Source of the DNA: Datura wrightii
Lineage: Eukaryota; Streptophyta; Magnoliopsida; Solanales; Solanaceae
Reading direction: 5' to 3'
Length of the DNA: 64,000 nt
Assembly (NCBI GenBank): GCA_035772735.1
Contig: JASDFA010000007.1
Location: forward strand, 40,566,001-40,630,000
A model generated the notes under the pieces. It saw only the letters and a list, made by a program, of their open reading frames with translations. It was not told the origin of the DNA and did no database searches. Position 1 is the stretch's first letter. The number at the start of each line of letters is the position of its first letter. Positions 20,331-32,010 of this stretch are shown one piece after another. A program made the position numbers and the translations under genes.

Positions 20331-21874
20331 TACACATAGACGGCCTTGGTATCTAAGAACTCGATCGGGTCCACAATCAAATAGGCACTGCTTCTATTGT
20401 GGTATACTGTCTCTAAGTAAGACTAACTCTGCATCATCATATTGTCATTGCTTAACTTCCGCTACCAAGGACGATTCTACTATGTTTTTGACAATAACAC
20501 CCTCATCTTTGGCATCTAGTAACCGAATCTGTAAGTCAGCCAACTAACGTAGAGACTTAATCATTTCAAGCCTTTCAACCTGAATATGACTCAAGCTACC
20601 CGTAGACTTGCGACTTAGCGCATCAGCTACAACATTTGCCTTGCCCGGATGATACAGAATGCTATCATCATAATCTTTCAGCAATTCTAACCACCTTCTC
20701 TGGCATAAATTCAACTCCTTCTGCTAAAACAAATACTGGAGGCTCTTATGATCTGTGAAGATATCAACATGTACCCCGTATAAGTAGTGCCGCCAAATCT
20801 TTAATGCGAATACCACTGCGGCCAACTAGAGATCATGGGCAGGATAATTTTGCTCATGCTTCCTCAACTGTCTAGAGGCATAAGAAATGACCTTGTCGTG
20901 TTGCCTCAGAACAAAACCTAGCCCAACTCTCGAAGCATCACAATATACCACATAACCCTCGAAATGCTCTAGAAGAGTCAGGACAGGTGTTGAAGTCAGC
21001 CTATCCTTCAATTCTTGAAAACTTCGCTCACATGCCTCTGTCCACTGAAACTTTGCTATTTTATAAGTCAACTTTGTCAATTGTGCAGCGATATTAGAGA
21101 AACCTTCCACAAATCGACGATAATAACCCGCTAACCCCAAAAAGTTGCGAACCTCTGTAGGATTCAAGGTTCTGGGCCAAGTCTTTACTGCCTCTATCTT
21201 CAGACTATCAACTCTTAAACCTTCAGCTGTAATACATGACCAAGGAAAGCCACAGATGTTAGCAAAAACTCACATTTAGAAAATTTAGCATATAACCTCT
21301 GCTCCTATAGAGTCTGTAATACTGCTCTCAAATGACCTACATTCTCGGCCTCGGATCACGAGTAAATAAGAATATCATCAATGAAGATGATCACAAATAA
21401 ATCAAGAAAAGGCCTAAACACCTATTTCATCAGGTCCATAAAAGTTTTTGGGGCATTAGTGATCCCAAATGAAATCACTAAGAACTTATAATGGCCATAT
21501 CTAGTCCTGAAGGCAGTCTTGGGGATATCAATTTCTCTAACCCGTAACTGATGGTACTAGGATCTCAAATCAATCTTTGAGAAGCATCTGGCACCCTATA
21601 ACTGATCAAATAAGTCATCAATCATGGGAAGTGGGTACTTATTCTTAATCGTAACCTTATTTAGCTACCTATAGTCAATACACATTCTTAACGAACCGTC
21701 TTTCTTTCGCACAAAGAGCACTGGTGCACTCCAAGGCTACACTAGGTCGAATGAATCCCTTCTCGAATAGATCTCTCAATTGCTCCTTTAATTCCCTTAG
21801 CTCTGCTGGAGCCATTCTGTAAGGAGGGATCGGTATAGGCAGAGTACCTAGAAGTAGATCAATAGAAAAATCTA
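20331..21874 (-). pseudogene. reverse transcriptase and RNase H, broken (chromovirus B)
   Basis: The RT catalytic box is intact (FLDLFVIIFIDDILIYS, about 21400-21350). Upstream, AELRELKEQLRDLFEKGFIRPS (about 21820-21760) is the RT start. Downstream are RNFLGLAGYYRRFVEGFSNI and VVYCDASRVGLGFVL (21130-20910) and an RNase H region ending near 20590. Frameshifts and stops occur near 21740, between RT blocks, and around 20820. Confidence 0.84.
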
Positions 21875-21954
21875 TCTCCCTTTCAGGAGAAATTCCAGGC
21901 AAATCCTTTGGAAAGACCTCAACGAACTCATCTACAATAGGAATTGACTGGAGA

Positions 21955-21959
21955 GTTGT
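21955..21959. other. left target-site duplication of element N
   Basis: GTTGT here and GTCGT at 31609-31613 flank the element exactly at its TG...CA boundaries. The single mismatch is a C/T transition. They lie within the protease/linker region of B. Confidence 0.85.
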
Positions 21960-23161
21960 TGATCTTGGGAAGATTTATATGCCCAAGTGATACTCAAACG
22001 TATCATTTTTGCCTTGTTTATTGTGCAATGTGTATACATTTTCATGTAATTGGTAATAAGCCTCGTGACAGCTCCGTGGCATGGAGGCAAGCCACCGCGT
22101 TGCACGCCGTGCCACGTTGAAGCTTTATTCCTGGACCCTAAAATTCCAGAGAGGGTCCGCGTCCACGCCATGTCACGGAGGCAGTGCTCCGCGATGCACT
22201 CCGTGACACGTTGCTTGTTATTCCGGGAAAAATTCCCACTAGTATAAACCGAACACTTAGGCTTATTTTTAAGAAATTCAGACTTGGTGGAGCAAGGCGT
22301 GGGTTACAGGCAGTTGAGGGACGAAAAAGCTCAGGGTTTTTCTCTCTTTCTTTCTTCTTTCAATCAATTGTTTGTATGATTAACACTTGTTTTAGAATGA
22401 TTAATCCACAAATGAGTGGCTAATTCTCTTCCTTGCTGAGGTTATGAACAATGGTGATGAATCTTGATTATTGAATTATATGGTTTTTCATCTTCTTCTT
22501 CTATGTTGTTCTATTAATTCTTGTTTCTACTGCATTGGTGTGTGGCCGACATTAATGTACATCTAAAAAGTCCGATTTCACTCGAGAGAGCACGAAATTG
22601 GAAAGTTGTGAATTAATAGGGTATTGTTCTTAACTTGATTTGGGAAAATTGGGTTTTGATGTGCTTTCCTAATAGAAATATACTTGAAAGCCGTATTAGT
22701 CAATTTAGGAACCGGAATTGTATTGCTAGGTCATAAATTGCATTTGATCACCGAAATGTAGACGGATGGTTTATGATTCTTAAGTGAGATTAAATACGAG
22801 AGTTTTAATCTCTAGGCTAATGTTCTTGGCTAGCAACTGGAAGAGAAGAATAACCGAATTATGATTATAATCAAGTTCATTACTTGTTCTTAACCTTGGC
22901 ATGCTCATATCCATAGTTTCAATTCAAAGTAGATATTTGTTAATAGTTTTAGTATATAATTTATCAACAAAAATTATTTAACTTTTGGTTACGTTGTTGT
23001 TAGCATATATAGAAGTAAGATAGAATATAGTATACTTGAGCAATTTTTACTTATCCAGAGTCTCCTTGGTTCGATACTTGGCTTACTTAGCCACTTTATT
23101 ACTTGTTTGACCACGTGCACTTGCGTGTCGGTTTTTAACCCCTAACCAAACTAATCGAACA
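21960..23161 (+). repeat. 5' LTR of element N, with internal deletion
   Basis: Same ends as the 3' LTR (TGATCTTGGG...CGAACA). It lacks 227 bp present in the other copy at 30279-30505, with a 2-bp AA microhomology at the join. The deleted part includes the first palindromic units. TATA box at 22243-22249 (TATAAAC, against TATAAATA in the 3' copy). Confidence 0.92.
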
Positions 23162-23167
23162 AGTTTT

Positions 23168-23185
23168 TGGTGCCGTTACTGGGGA
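23168..23185 (+). other. primer-binding site, tRNA-Asp (element N)
   Basis: TGGTGCCGTTACTGGGGA lies six bases behind the LTR. It matches the complement of the 3' end of plant tRNA-Asp except at two positions. This tRNA is the primer of Athila-type elements. Confidence 0.85.
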
Positions 23186-23289
23186 GACTAGGCAATTGGT
23201 GAAATTGTGTTAAGTGTAAATTTACTGTATTTTTATTTTATTTTCTTAAGTGTTGACAACTTGGTCTTAGCCTGTATTTTGCAGACTTG

Positions 23290-25168
23290 ATTTCTGTGAA
23301 CACTGGCAAAGGACAAGGAGCTGGTGGAATCTTATATAGAGCCTGAACGTGAATTTCATAGTAAACGCAGAGAAGCTCTACAAAAGAAGCTGCAGTTGCT
23401 CAGACAGACTATTATGGAGCAACAAAATCCACCGGTTGTGAGGGCAGTGTTAGTGCCTGACGAAGTAGCAGCAAGGCCGGTTCGCGAGGTGGCAATCCCA
23501 CATGCCAACAATGTACATTCAAGTATCCGCAAACCCGAGCCTGGAGGGAGATTTGAACTCAAGCAGAACATGGTGCAACTATTGCACACAAGCGGGCAAT
23601 TTACCGGTCTCCCTCATGAAGACCCGCAACAACATCTCCAGAAATTTTTGGAGATAAGTGACACTTATATACCCGCTGGAGTGTCACCTGATTATGTTCG
23701 GTTCACACTATTTCCGTTCTCATTACTTGGTGAAGCCAAGAGGTGGTTAAAAGCTGAGCCACCAAATTCTATCTCAACGTGGGATGATCTAGCACGGAAG
23801 TTCTTGATAAGATTTTTTCCCTCTGGTAAAACAGCAAGACTTAGAAGTCAAATTCTAAGTTTCAAACAGAGGGAGGGAGAAAATTTATATCAAGCCTGGG
23901 AAAGATTTAAATCCATGTTGCGGGACTGTCCTCATCATCATCAGTCCAATGAGGTGTTGGTATACACATTTATTGAGGGTTTGGAACCCCATACTAAAAT
24001 TTTGCTAGACTCAGCAGTTGGAGGGCAAGCGCTGGAAAAGACTTATGAGGAGCTGTACACTTTGCTCAACCGAATTTCACAAGGCAATCCAGAATGGAAT
24101 GCTGATTCATCTCGAGGTGGAGCAAGGAAAGCAGCAGGAGTGCTTGAAGTGGATGGATTTACAGCTATCGCTGCACAGATAGCTGCCTTGCAGAATCAGT
24201 TGAACAACCACTTCAGCAACATGAATTTGAACCAGCCTTCAGCTTTAGTCAATGCAGTCCAGCAAATGTGGTGTGAAGTGTGTGGAAGCAGTGCGCACTC
24301 AGCTGAGTGCTGTGGACCAAACCCAGATTCGATTAACTTTGTGGGCAATGCACAAAGAAATCAGCAGCAGTTTGGTAGCGGCTACAACCCAAATTGAAGG
24401 AACCATCCAAATTTTTCGTGGGGTAGCAACAACCAACAAGGCCAAAGTTCGGGTCAGGGTATGCACAGGAATCAAGGAGGGAAACAGAACTACCAATCTC
24501 AATTCAGAAATCACAATGCCCCTCCTCCACCACCATCACCTACCATTGAGGAAATGTTCAAGACCATGATCGCTAATCAGGCGCAATTGCAGGCTGACTA
24601 TGTTAAATTGGCAGCCGAAGTGAAAAACAATCAATTAGCGACCAAGGCTCTTGAGTATCAATTTGGGCAATTTGCTAGTGCCCAAAACACAAGGCCCAGA
24701 GGAGGACTGCCTAGCGACACGGATCCAAATCCGAAGCAGGTAAATGCAGTGACCACAAGGAGTGGTTTGCAGCTGAAGGAGGTGGAACCAGAGAGACCAC
24801 CTCAAAAGTCAGGAGCAGCAGATGTTGAGGAAGAACAAAGTTCGGATAGGGGGAAGACCAAAGAAGCAGAATCAGAAAGACGTCCACCCCCGTTCCCTCA
24901 ACGACTCAAGAAACACAAGGAGGAGGCGTGTTTCAAGAAATTTATGGAGGTGCTTAAACAGGTACATGTTAATTTACCTCTTGTTGATGTCTTGCAGGGA
25001 GTGCCAAAATATGCCAAATATATTAAAGACATCGTGGCCAACAAAAGTCGTTTGACTGAGTATGCCACGGTAGCTTTGACAGAGGAATGCACTTCCCGGA
25101 TCCAAAATAGACTGCCTACGAAGTTAAAAGACCCTGGAAGTTTTACTATCCAGCTTACTATTGGGTAG
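23290..25168 (+). pseudogene. gag (element N)
   Basis: The capsid region lies at 23324-24397: PVREVAIPHANNVHSSIRKP, FELKQNMVQLLHTSGQFTGL, the RRWLKAEPPNS-like GEAKRWLKAEPPNS, FLIRFFPSGKTARLRSQI, and NLYQAWERFKSMLRDCPHHH. A CGA-to-TGA type stop at 24396-24398 separates it from the C-terminal part (24399-25168) with IANQAQLQADYVKLA, RRPPPFPQRLKKHKEE and LPLVDVLQGVPKYAKYIKDI. That part leads to a TAG at 25166-25168. The codon at 23324 is GTG, not ATG. A TGA lies just upstream, so the original start is lost or further left. Only two internal stops in nearly 1.9 kb suggest recent decay. Confidence 0.88.
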
Positions 25169-25696
25169 AGCATCCGAGCTCGTGGATTGTGTGACTTGGG
25201 GGTGAGCATAAATCTGATGCCATCTTCGGTATTCAGAAAGTTAGGTCTAGGGAGTCCTAGACCTACAACCGTAATTTTGCAGTTGGCAGACAGATCCTTA
25301 GCTAAGCCGGATGGCATTGTTGAGGATGTGCTTGTGCAAGTGGGATCCCTCATTTTTCCGGTTGATTTTATTGTTCTGGATTTTGAACCAGACGCTGAAG
25401 TCCCATTTATTTTGGGACGACCCTTCTTGGCAACCGGGAAAGCATTAATCGACGTGGCTGCGGGTCAACTTACAATGCGAGCACATGACAAGGTAGAGGT
25501 GTTCGATGTGTACAAAGCACCCAAGCTCCCGATGGTGAATGAAGAACTCTCGGTGATCAATGTAATTGATCATGGGAATGCTAATCAAATGAATGATTCC
25601 CGAGAGTTGAGGGGAAGACCACCAGATAAGGGTGAGCACTACTGGGGGGAGGACAATGATCGTGAGAAATTGTCCATCACCCTAGTGGACAATTGA
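25169..25696 (+). pseudogene. protease fused to integrase C-terminal tail (element N)
   Basis: The active site CDLGVSINLMPSSVF (Asp-Leu-Gly in place of Asp-Ser/Thr-Gly, as usual in Athila) starts near 25187. ILQLADRSLAKPDGIVEDVL and FILGRPFLATGKALIDV follow. After NDSRELRGRPPDK the frame runs directly into GEHYWGEDNDREKL, the motif that ends integrase in element A (1945-1970). All of RT, RNase H and the integrase core, about 3 kb, is missing between about 25560 and 25628. The join stays in frame. Confidence 0.85.
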
Positions 25697-27059
25697 GCAT
25701 AAAGGACGTCGAGCCGCGACGGTAAACCAGGCGCTGCACGGGAGGCAACCCGTGAAAAATATTTTTTTCTTTTAGTTTGTAAAGTGTAATTAGATTTTAT
25801 TTTAATTTTTCTTTTTCTTGATTTAGTACAAAATTTTTGTTTTAGTTAGTATTTTTCATCTTAGTTAGTTAAATCTATTAATCTAACCAATTTTGTTTAG
25901 TGAGGTGATTTTCAGGTCTACCGGAGAAAAATGTGCACAGAATCGTGAAGGAAAAGGCAAGGTATGAAAAAATGAATAAAATGAAGAGACAGTGAGCTGG
26001 GGCGATGGCTCCGTGTCACGGAGGAGGACCTCCGCGTTACCCTCCGTGACACGTTGAGGTTTAATCTGGAATTTTTAAAAAAATTCCAGTGAGCCATCGC
26101 GATGGCTCCGTGTCACGGAGGCAGTGCACCGCGATGCACTCCGTGACACGTTGCCCTATATTTTGTGACGGGTCACACCGGGTTGCCGGGTGACCCGCGT
26201 GTTTCCCTTCATTTTAAACCCCGATTTTATTCCCTTTTCCCTCATTTTCACACTTCTCTGCGACCAAACACCCAAATTTCCCTCTCCCATCAACGTGCCA
26301 CGGTATTAAGCAAAGAAATTATCGAGTTTTCTTCGGTTTTTCAACTACGAGGTATGTTTTCGTATTCTCTCTCAAGTTTTTGGCGATTTTAGTCGAATTT
26401 GAGCATGGGAGGTGAGATCAATCACCCTAAGTAGAAATTTAGCATGAAATTGAGTTATTCTTTGATTGATAAATGTTCGAAATGTTGTAATGAGCGTTTG
26501 AACTTGTCGATTGCGTGAATGATTCGAATTTGATTGTGAAATTCCATTCTAGGGCTTGGTTGTTGAAATCGAAATGGGTAACTTGGTAAATTGGTGAATT
26601 ATATGCCGGGGTGTGCTTGTGAATTGAGATAAGTCGTTGTAAATATTGTTTGAATGTAATAGACGACGAATTCTCGGGATTTTGGGAAAAAGTTGAAAAT
26701 TGTTCGAATTGGTTGATTATATAGGTTCATGTGTATATAGAATTTGTGTTGTTGTTTTTGTTTGTTGTTTTCTTTGCTAAGTGTGATGGTTGAATTGCTA
26801 GCGATGGTAGGATTGGGATTAGCTGTATGAAGTCTGAGTAGTACGCTAAGGTTATACTGTCGAAATTTTCTTTGCGAATGCACTAAGCATGAAATGTATA
26901 GTTGTTTATTTCTTGGTGTAAATAAAGTGATCCTCGTCGTAGTATCGTAACCGTAGCTAAGGACTAAGTGTGGGGTAAACTTAGCTTAACCCGACCTTAG
27001 CCGAAGTTAACATACATTTAGCTTGACATTTTGCTTGTTCATTTGTGTTGACAGGTACA
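25697..27059 (+). promoter_or_regulatory. spacer, palindromic module, putative promoter and intron before ORF409 (element N)
   Basis: Contains the hairpin CACGGG-AGGCAA-CCCGTG (25737-25754), the GC-rich palindromic module (25995-26155), a TATA-like ATTTTAAACC (about 26211-26220) and a CT-rich leader. The donor is GAG|GTATGT at 26352 and the acceptor ACAG at 27051-27054, just before the ATG at 27060. AAGTGTGGGG occurs inside the intron at 26966-26975. No coding region. Confidence 0.45.
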
Positions 27060-28240
27060 ATGGCAAGTAGGTAGGATAAGGGTTAGGGTGCATCTACTTC
27101 AGGCACTGGGAGAAAACGACTTAGACTGGGCACAGCAGTCCCAGCTGCACCAGCAGTTCCGCGCGGCCAACGCCACCAATACGGAACGAGGTGGATAACC
27201 GATGAAGGGAAGAAGTGGTACGCTAAACACAAGGAAAATAAATACTTCCCCGAGGAGCATATTGCACGAGAACCACTAGCACAGGAGTTCCCCCGCATAG
27301 TGCAAAGGATCGAGGCAGCTGGGCTCAGCTTCATATTTTAGGAGCCCAAGGAATGCAACCTTCATCTAGTCCGGGAGTTCTATGCAAATTGGAACCCAGC
27401 CATCAGAAGCCACACAATAAAAATCAGAGGGCAGATTGTCACTCTGGAACCCCAGAAATTAAATGCCATCATTGGAGCGCGGGACACAGACGCCCACGTT
27501 CTCCGCCAGCTGAACATAACCCCACCATATGCCAATATCAGACGCACATTATATGGGGCTCGATCCATAGCCAGATGGAGCAGACATAAAGAAAGGGGTT
27601 ACCACCAGACATAAAGAAAGTCTGTTCGTGCCTAATCCCGGGGGTGCACATGACTGATGTGACCCGGGACCGTGTCTACCTGGTGTATGCTCTGATAAAA
27701 GGGCTAGAGATTAATGTTGGGGCAGTCACCATATCCGCCATGAAGAGAGCCCGATTACACCAGGGCCACAGGTATGGGTTCGGAGGACTTATCACCACCT
27801 TTCTCCAGGGCCTCGACGTCGAGGAAGAGGCTTTGGACTACATCCCACAGTTGGAGCGGAGGGCCCTTGATGTGACCAAAACTAAGGCCCCCGACACCAC
27901 ACACGGGCTAGTGCTGACACTTGGCGAGCGACATGCTCGTGACGACCAGTATATGGCACGGATGTTTGGTATGCAAATGCTTCAGCTTCGGATTGGTGGG
28001 AGACCAGCCACGGAGGAGGAATTATGGTAGCTCGAGCTGGATTACCCATTTGGCGAAAACGCCAAGGCTCTATGCCGAGTGGGGCCAGCCTTTGTAGAGC
28101 CCACTGACGATGATGTCCCCACGAATGAGGAGACACGTCGGGAGGACTCCGATGTGGAGTTCGAGGATGATGATGGAGGTGATTCGGACATGGGCGATGA
28201 GGGAGCAGCACCGGATGAAAAAGTCGAATATTTCGACTGA
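27060..28240 (+). pseudogene. ORF409 homologue, broken (element N)
   Basis: Colinear with ORF409 of element A: GRKRLRLGTAVPA, YGTRWITDEGKKWYAKHKENK, ECNLHLVREFYANWNP, RQLNITPPYANIRRTLYGAR, PGVHMTDVTRDRVYLVYAL and an acidic C-terminus. Two TAG codons lie in the first ten codons. A TAG occurs near 27340. A deletion of about 45 bp with frameshift lies at about 27610, after RGYHQT. A CAG-to-TAG change is at 28028-28030. The ATG follows a candidate splice acceptor. Confidence 0.88.
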
Positions 28241-30178
28241 TCAGGGAGTTCCACCACCCAAAATTTTGTGATTTTAATTTTTGTGAACACTGGGGACAGT
28301 GTTCGATTTAATTGTGGGGTGGGGAGTAGTTAGGTGCTGGGGCTGGGCTGGTTTGCTGTATGTTTTTCCTCTGTTTTGTTTTGTTTTGTATGTTTATGTT
28401 TCCCTTTGTTTGTGAAGTGCAAACTGGTTTGTATCTGTATATATTTGTGGTAATTGATGATGTGTGTTGTGAAATGTTGTGTTTGCCCGCTAAGTCTGTA
28501 AAAATTTTTGTAAATATTTCTTATGTTTTTTTTTTCTCTATCGAAATGATCGATATTTTTAAAATTTTGCGAAAATATTTTGTTCATATTTAAAATATTT
28601 TGTAAATATTTTTTTCCATCGAAATGATCGATGTTTGAAAAAAATTTCAATTTTTATTTTTGGGTTTCTCGGAGTTTGTTTTCGGTTCTTTTACCGAGAA
28701 TAGTCCTATTGAACCGACGTCATAGTTAGTGACCGTTCCCTATGATGGATGGATGACGACCGTCTTAAGGGAAATGTAGTCGGTAGGAGTAGTGATTTTA
28801 ATTTATTTTCAGTTTTTTTCTTTGGTGGATTGCATCACGGAACATGTAGTTACTATATGGTTGTGAAATTATGGTTGCATGTTGTAACTGATATTCAAAA
28901 TGTAAAAGTGATTCGTATGAAAGCATGCAATTTTGTAAATATGTTGAGTTACCTAGGCTGTAGAATTCGATTCGGTGTGATTGAGGCTTAAATTTTGAAT
29001 TCATGTAATTGGCTAATTAAAGAGTCTGTGAATGCATCTTGAATCGAGCATGTGCATGAAGTGTGAAGTGAGGTGTTGTTATTCCATGCTATTGTGAAGT
29101 GTCTAGAACTTGCCTGGTGTGTGTACAAAACGAAATGAAGGAGGTGTAGTGTTGGAAAGGATGTAGGCATTTCTTTGTTTTAACCGAGAGTTTCTATTTT
29201 TTTCTTGTCATACACTACCTTTTTATGTGATTGTATACCCTAGTCAGCCCGTTGAGCCTTTAGCCGATTCTTTCTTTTTTTTGTCCAAAATTGTATAAAC
29301 TGAGCTTAATTCTTTCTTTTCATTAGCCGTAAAGTCTATACAAAACTCTTAAGCGCTTAAGAAGAACAGAAAAAATTTTCCCAAAGTGTCAAAGAGTGAG
29401 AATAGTGGAAAGAAAAAGAAAAGCAGAGTGAGGAAAGAAAAGAAAAAGGTGGAGGGTGCACTTGTTATAATTAAATGATAATGAAGGTGCATGAAAAACC
29501 TTTGTTGTCGTGTCAAGTGTGTTTGGTGAAATGGGCCATACGAAAGTAAACCAGCATGAATGGGATGATGAAAAAAAGAAAAGAGAGAAACAATGTCCTT
29601 GAGTTGATGGGAATGTGTCGAAAAGGCACTTAAGGATTCTAGTGACTATTATTAGCTAATCCAATATATACTAGTTCCATAGCTTCCATTACAACCCATT
29701 AAAGTCCTACGTGATCTTACATTGCATTTCTTTATATTAGTGGAGTAATACACTAAGGGCAAGCCTATGGGTCATGACATGATGCATGTGAATTCTTTTG
29801 GGAGAGAGAGTGAAATTAATTTTTACATGCCCCTACTTGAATGTTTGTGTGTCACATGAACAAAAAGGGGAAGATTCTCTTGAGTTGTGAGGGCACATGC
29901 TTGATGAAAGATAGATGTTCGTGTCGGATATCTTGATTAGCTGATTTGCATGAGTTTGCCGATATCGAGGGTCGATTCTTAAAGTCTAGGAAGTCTTGAT
30001 GTATTAAAGGTCATTGCATTGTAAGACCATGCATGTTTTCTTGATGATTTACAATATTGAATGATCGGGATGACCGTAGCATAAATTGTCGCACCATAGT
30101 GGCGAAGGTTGGGATGTAATTTGCATGAGTTGTGTATGTGTTGTTCGAGGACGAACAAGGATTTAAGTGTGGGGTAAG
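28241..30178 (+). other. 3' non-coding region of element N with two hairpins and PPT
   Basis: No gene. It holds the hairpin GAACACTGGGGACAGTGTTC (28286-28305), identical to that of A, followed by ATTGTGGGGTGGGG. The conserved CTATGATGGATGGATGACG block lies at about 28690-28790. A long A/T-rich stretch follows, then hairpin TTGTTCG-AGGA-CGAACAA (30141-30158) and PPT AAGTGTGGGGTAAG (30165-30178). Confidence 0.7.
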
Positions 30179-31608
30179 TGATCTTGGGCAGATTTATATG
30201 CCCAAGTGATACTCAAACGTATCATTTTCGCCTTGTTTATTGTGCAATGTGTATATGTTTTCATGTAATTGGTAATAAAATGTGAATTTATACTAACCAA
30301 CATGATTAGCATTGTTTTGTAGGTAAAATGTGATTTCGAGGAGCTAAAATGCATGTTGGAACAATATCGAAGTTGGACTTGGATGCGAGCATGAAAAAGA
30401 CATTGGACTGCACAATGTAAAGGGGCTTCGCGATGGAGCCGTGCCACGCTACCATCGCGGAGGCACACTGCCTGGAGGGTGATTAATTTGTCAATTTCCA
30501 GTGAAGCCTCCCGACAGCTCCGTGGCACAGAGGCAAGCCACCGCGTTGCACGCCGTGCCACGTTGAAGCTTTATTCCTGGACCCTAAAATTCCAGAGAGG
30601 GTCCGTGTCCACACCGTGTCACGGAGGCAGTGCTCCGCGATGCACTCCGTGACACGTTGCTTGTTATTCCGGGAAAAATTCCCACTAGTATAAATAGAAC
30701 ACTTAGGCTTATTTTTAAGAAATTCAGACTTGGTGGAGCAAGGACGTGGGTTACAGGCAGTTGAGGGACGAAAAAGCTCAGGGTTTTTCTCTCTTTCTTT
30801 CTTCTTTCAATCAATTGTTTGTATGATTAACACTTGTTTTAGGATGATTAATCCACAAATGAGTGGCTAATTCTCTTCCTTGCTGAGGTTATGAACAATG
30901 GTGATGAATTTTGATCATTCAATTATATGGTTTTTCATCTTCTTCTTCTATGTTGTTCTATTAATTCTTGTTTCTACTGCATTGGTGTGTGGCCGACATT
31001 AATGTACATCTAAAAAGTCCGATTTCACTCGAGAGAGCACGAAATTGGAAAGTTGTGAATTAATAGAGTATTGTTCTTAACTTGATTTGGGAAAATTGGG
31101 TTTTGATGTGCTTTCTTGATAGAAATATACTTGAAAGCCGTATTAGTCAAATTAGGAACCGGAATTGTATTGCTAGGTCATAAATTGCATTTGATCACAG
31201 AAATGTAGACGGATGGTTTATGATTCTTAAGTGAGATTAAATACGAGAGTTTTAATCTCTTGGCTAATGTTCTTGGCTAGCAACAGGAAGAGAAGATTAA
31301 CCAAATTATGATTATAATCAAGTTCATTACTTGTTCTTAACCTTGGCATGCTCATATCCATAGTTTCAATTCAAAGTAGATATTTGTTAATAGTTTTAGT
31401 ATATAATTTATAAACAAAAATTATTTAACTTTTGGTTACGTTGTTGTTACCATATATAGAAGTAAGATAGAATATAGTATACTTGAGCAATTTTTACTTA
31501 TCCAGAGTCTCCTTGGTTCGATACTTGGCTTACTTAGCCACTTTATTACTTGTTTGACCACGTGCACTTGCGTGTCGGTTTTTAACCCCTAACCAAACCA
31601 ATCGAACA
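30179..31608 (+). repeat. 3' LTR of element N (1430 bp)
   Basis: Begins TGATCTTGGGC with inverted repeat CTTGGGC/GCCCAAG (30183-30206) and ends CGAACA. The palindromic module lies at 30421-30660. TATAAATA is at 30689-30696. It is followed by target-site copy GTCGT at 31609-31613. Confidence 0.93.
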
Positions 31609-31613
31609 GTCGT

Positions 31614-32010
31614 AGGCTCACATTCCAAGTTTCTTACCCAAACCAAGTGAGAAATACAACCTTTGGATATCAAATTCTGAACCTTAAGGTGTGAAATAAA
31701 CTTACCTTTAGGCGTAGCGGCATTACCTTGCCAATCTTGGACTAGGTCTCCGGGAAAATTGAATTTGACAACCTTAGCTCTGCAATCAACATTAGCATAA
31801 CATGCTGCCAACCAATCCATACCAAAAATGACATCAAAATCAACCATTTCAAGCTCAACTAGATCAGCTAAGGTTGATCTATCACATACCAATACTATGT
31901 AGTTTCAGTAAACTCGTCTAGCTAACATAGATTCGCCAATTGGCGTAGAAACAACAAATGGTATAGATAATAACTCAGGGACTATCTCAGACCGACTCAC
32001 AACCAATGGT
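31614..32010 (-). pseudogene. protease region of chromovirus B, right of insertion N
   Basis: The minus strand encodes LADLVELEMVDFDVIFGMDWLAACYANVDC and RAKVVKFNFPGDLVQDW, the protease C-terminal half. It is homologous to 12000-11800 of C. The reading continues beyond N at 21959 as TTLQSIPIVDEF and PGISPEREIDFSIDLL. The active-site segment upstream (about 32010) is badly decayed. Confidence 0.82.

Larger units (their letters stand above)
21960..31608 (+). mobile_element. Athila-like element N, LTR to LTR, lacking RT, RNase H and most of integrase
   Basis: Complete structure: LTR 21960-23161, tRNA-Asp PBS, gag, protease, a short integrase tail, spacer, decayed ORF409, PPT and LTR 30179-31608, with 5-bp target-site copies. 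By hand count the LTRs differ at about 29 of 1200 shared positions, plus one 227-bp deletion in the left LTR. At the usual plant rate of 1.3e-8 per site per year that means an insertion roughly one million years ago. It can have moved only with enzymes supplied by another element. Confidence 0.9.

Noticed and set aside
28330..28650. Minus-strand ORF of 106 codons, Asn/Lys-rich
   Set aside because: Composition of an AT-rich non-coding region; no homologue in the matching region of A or E.
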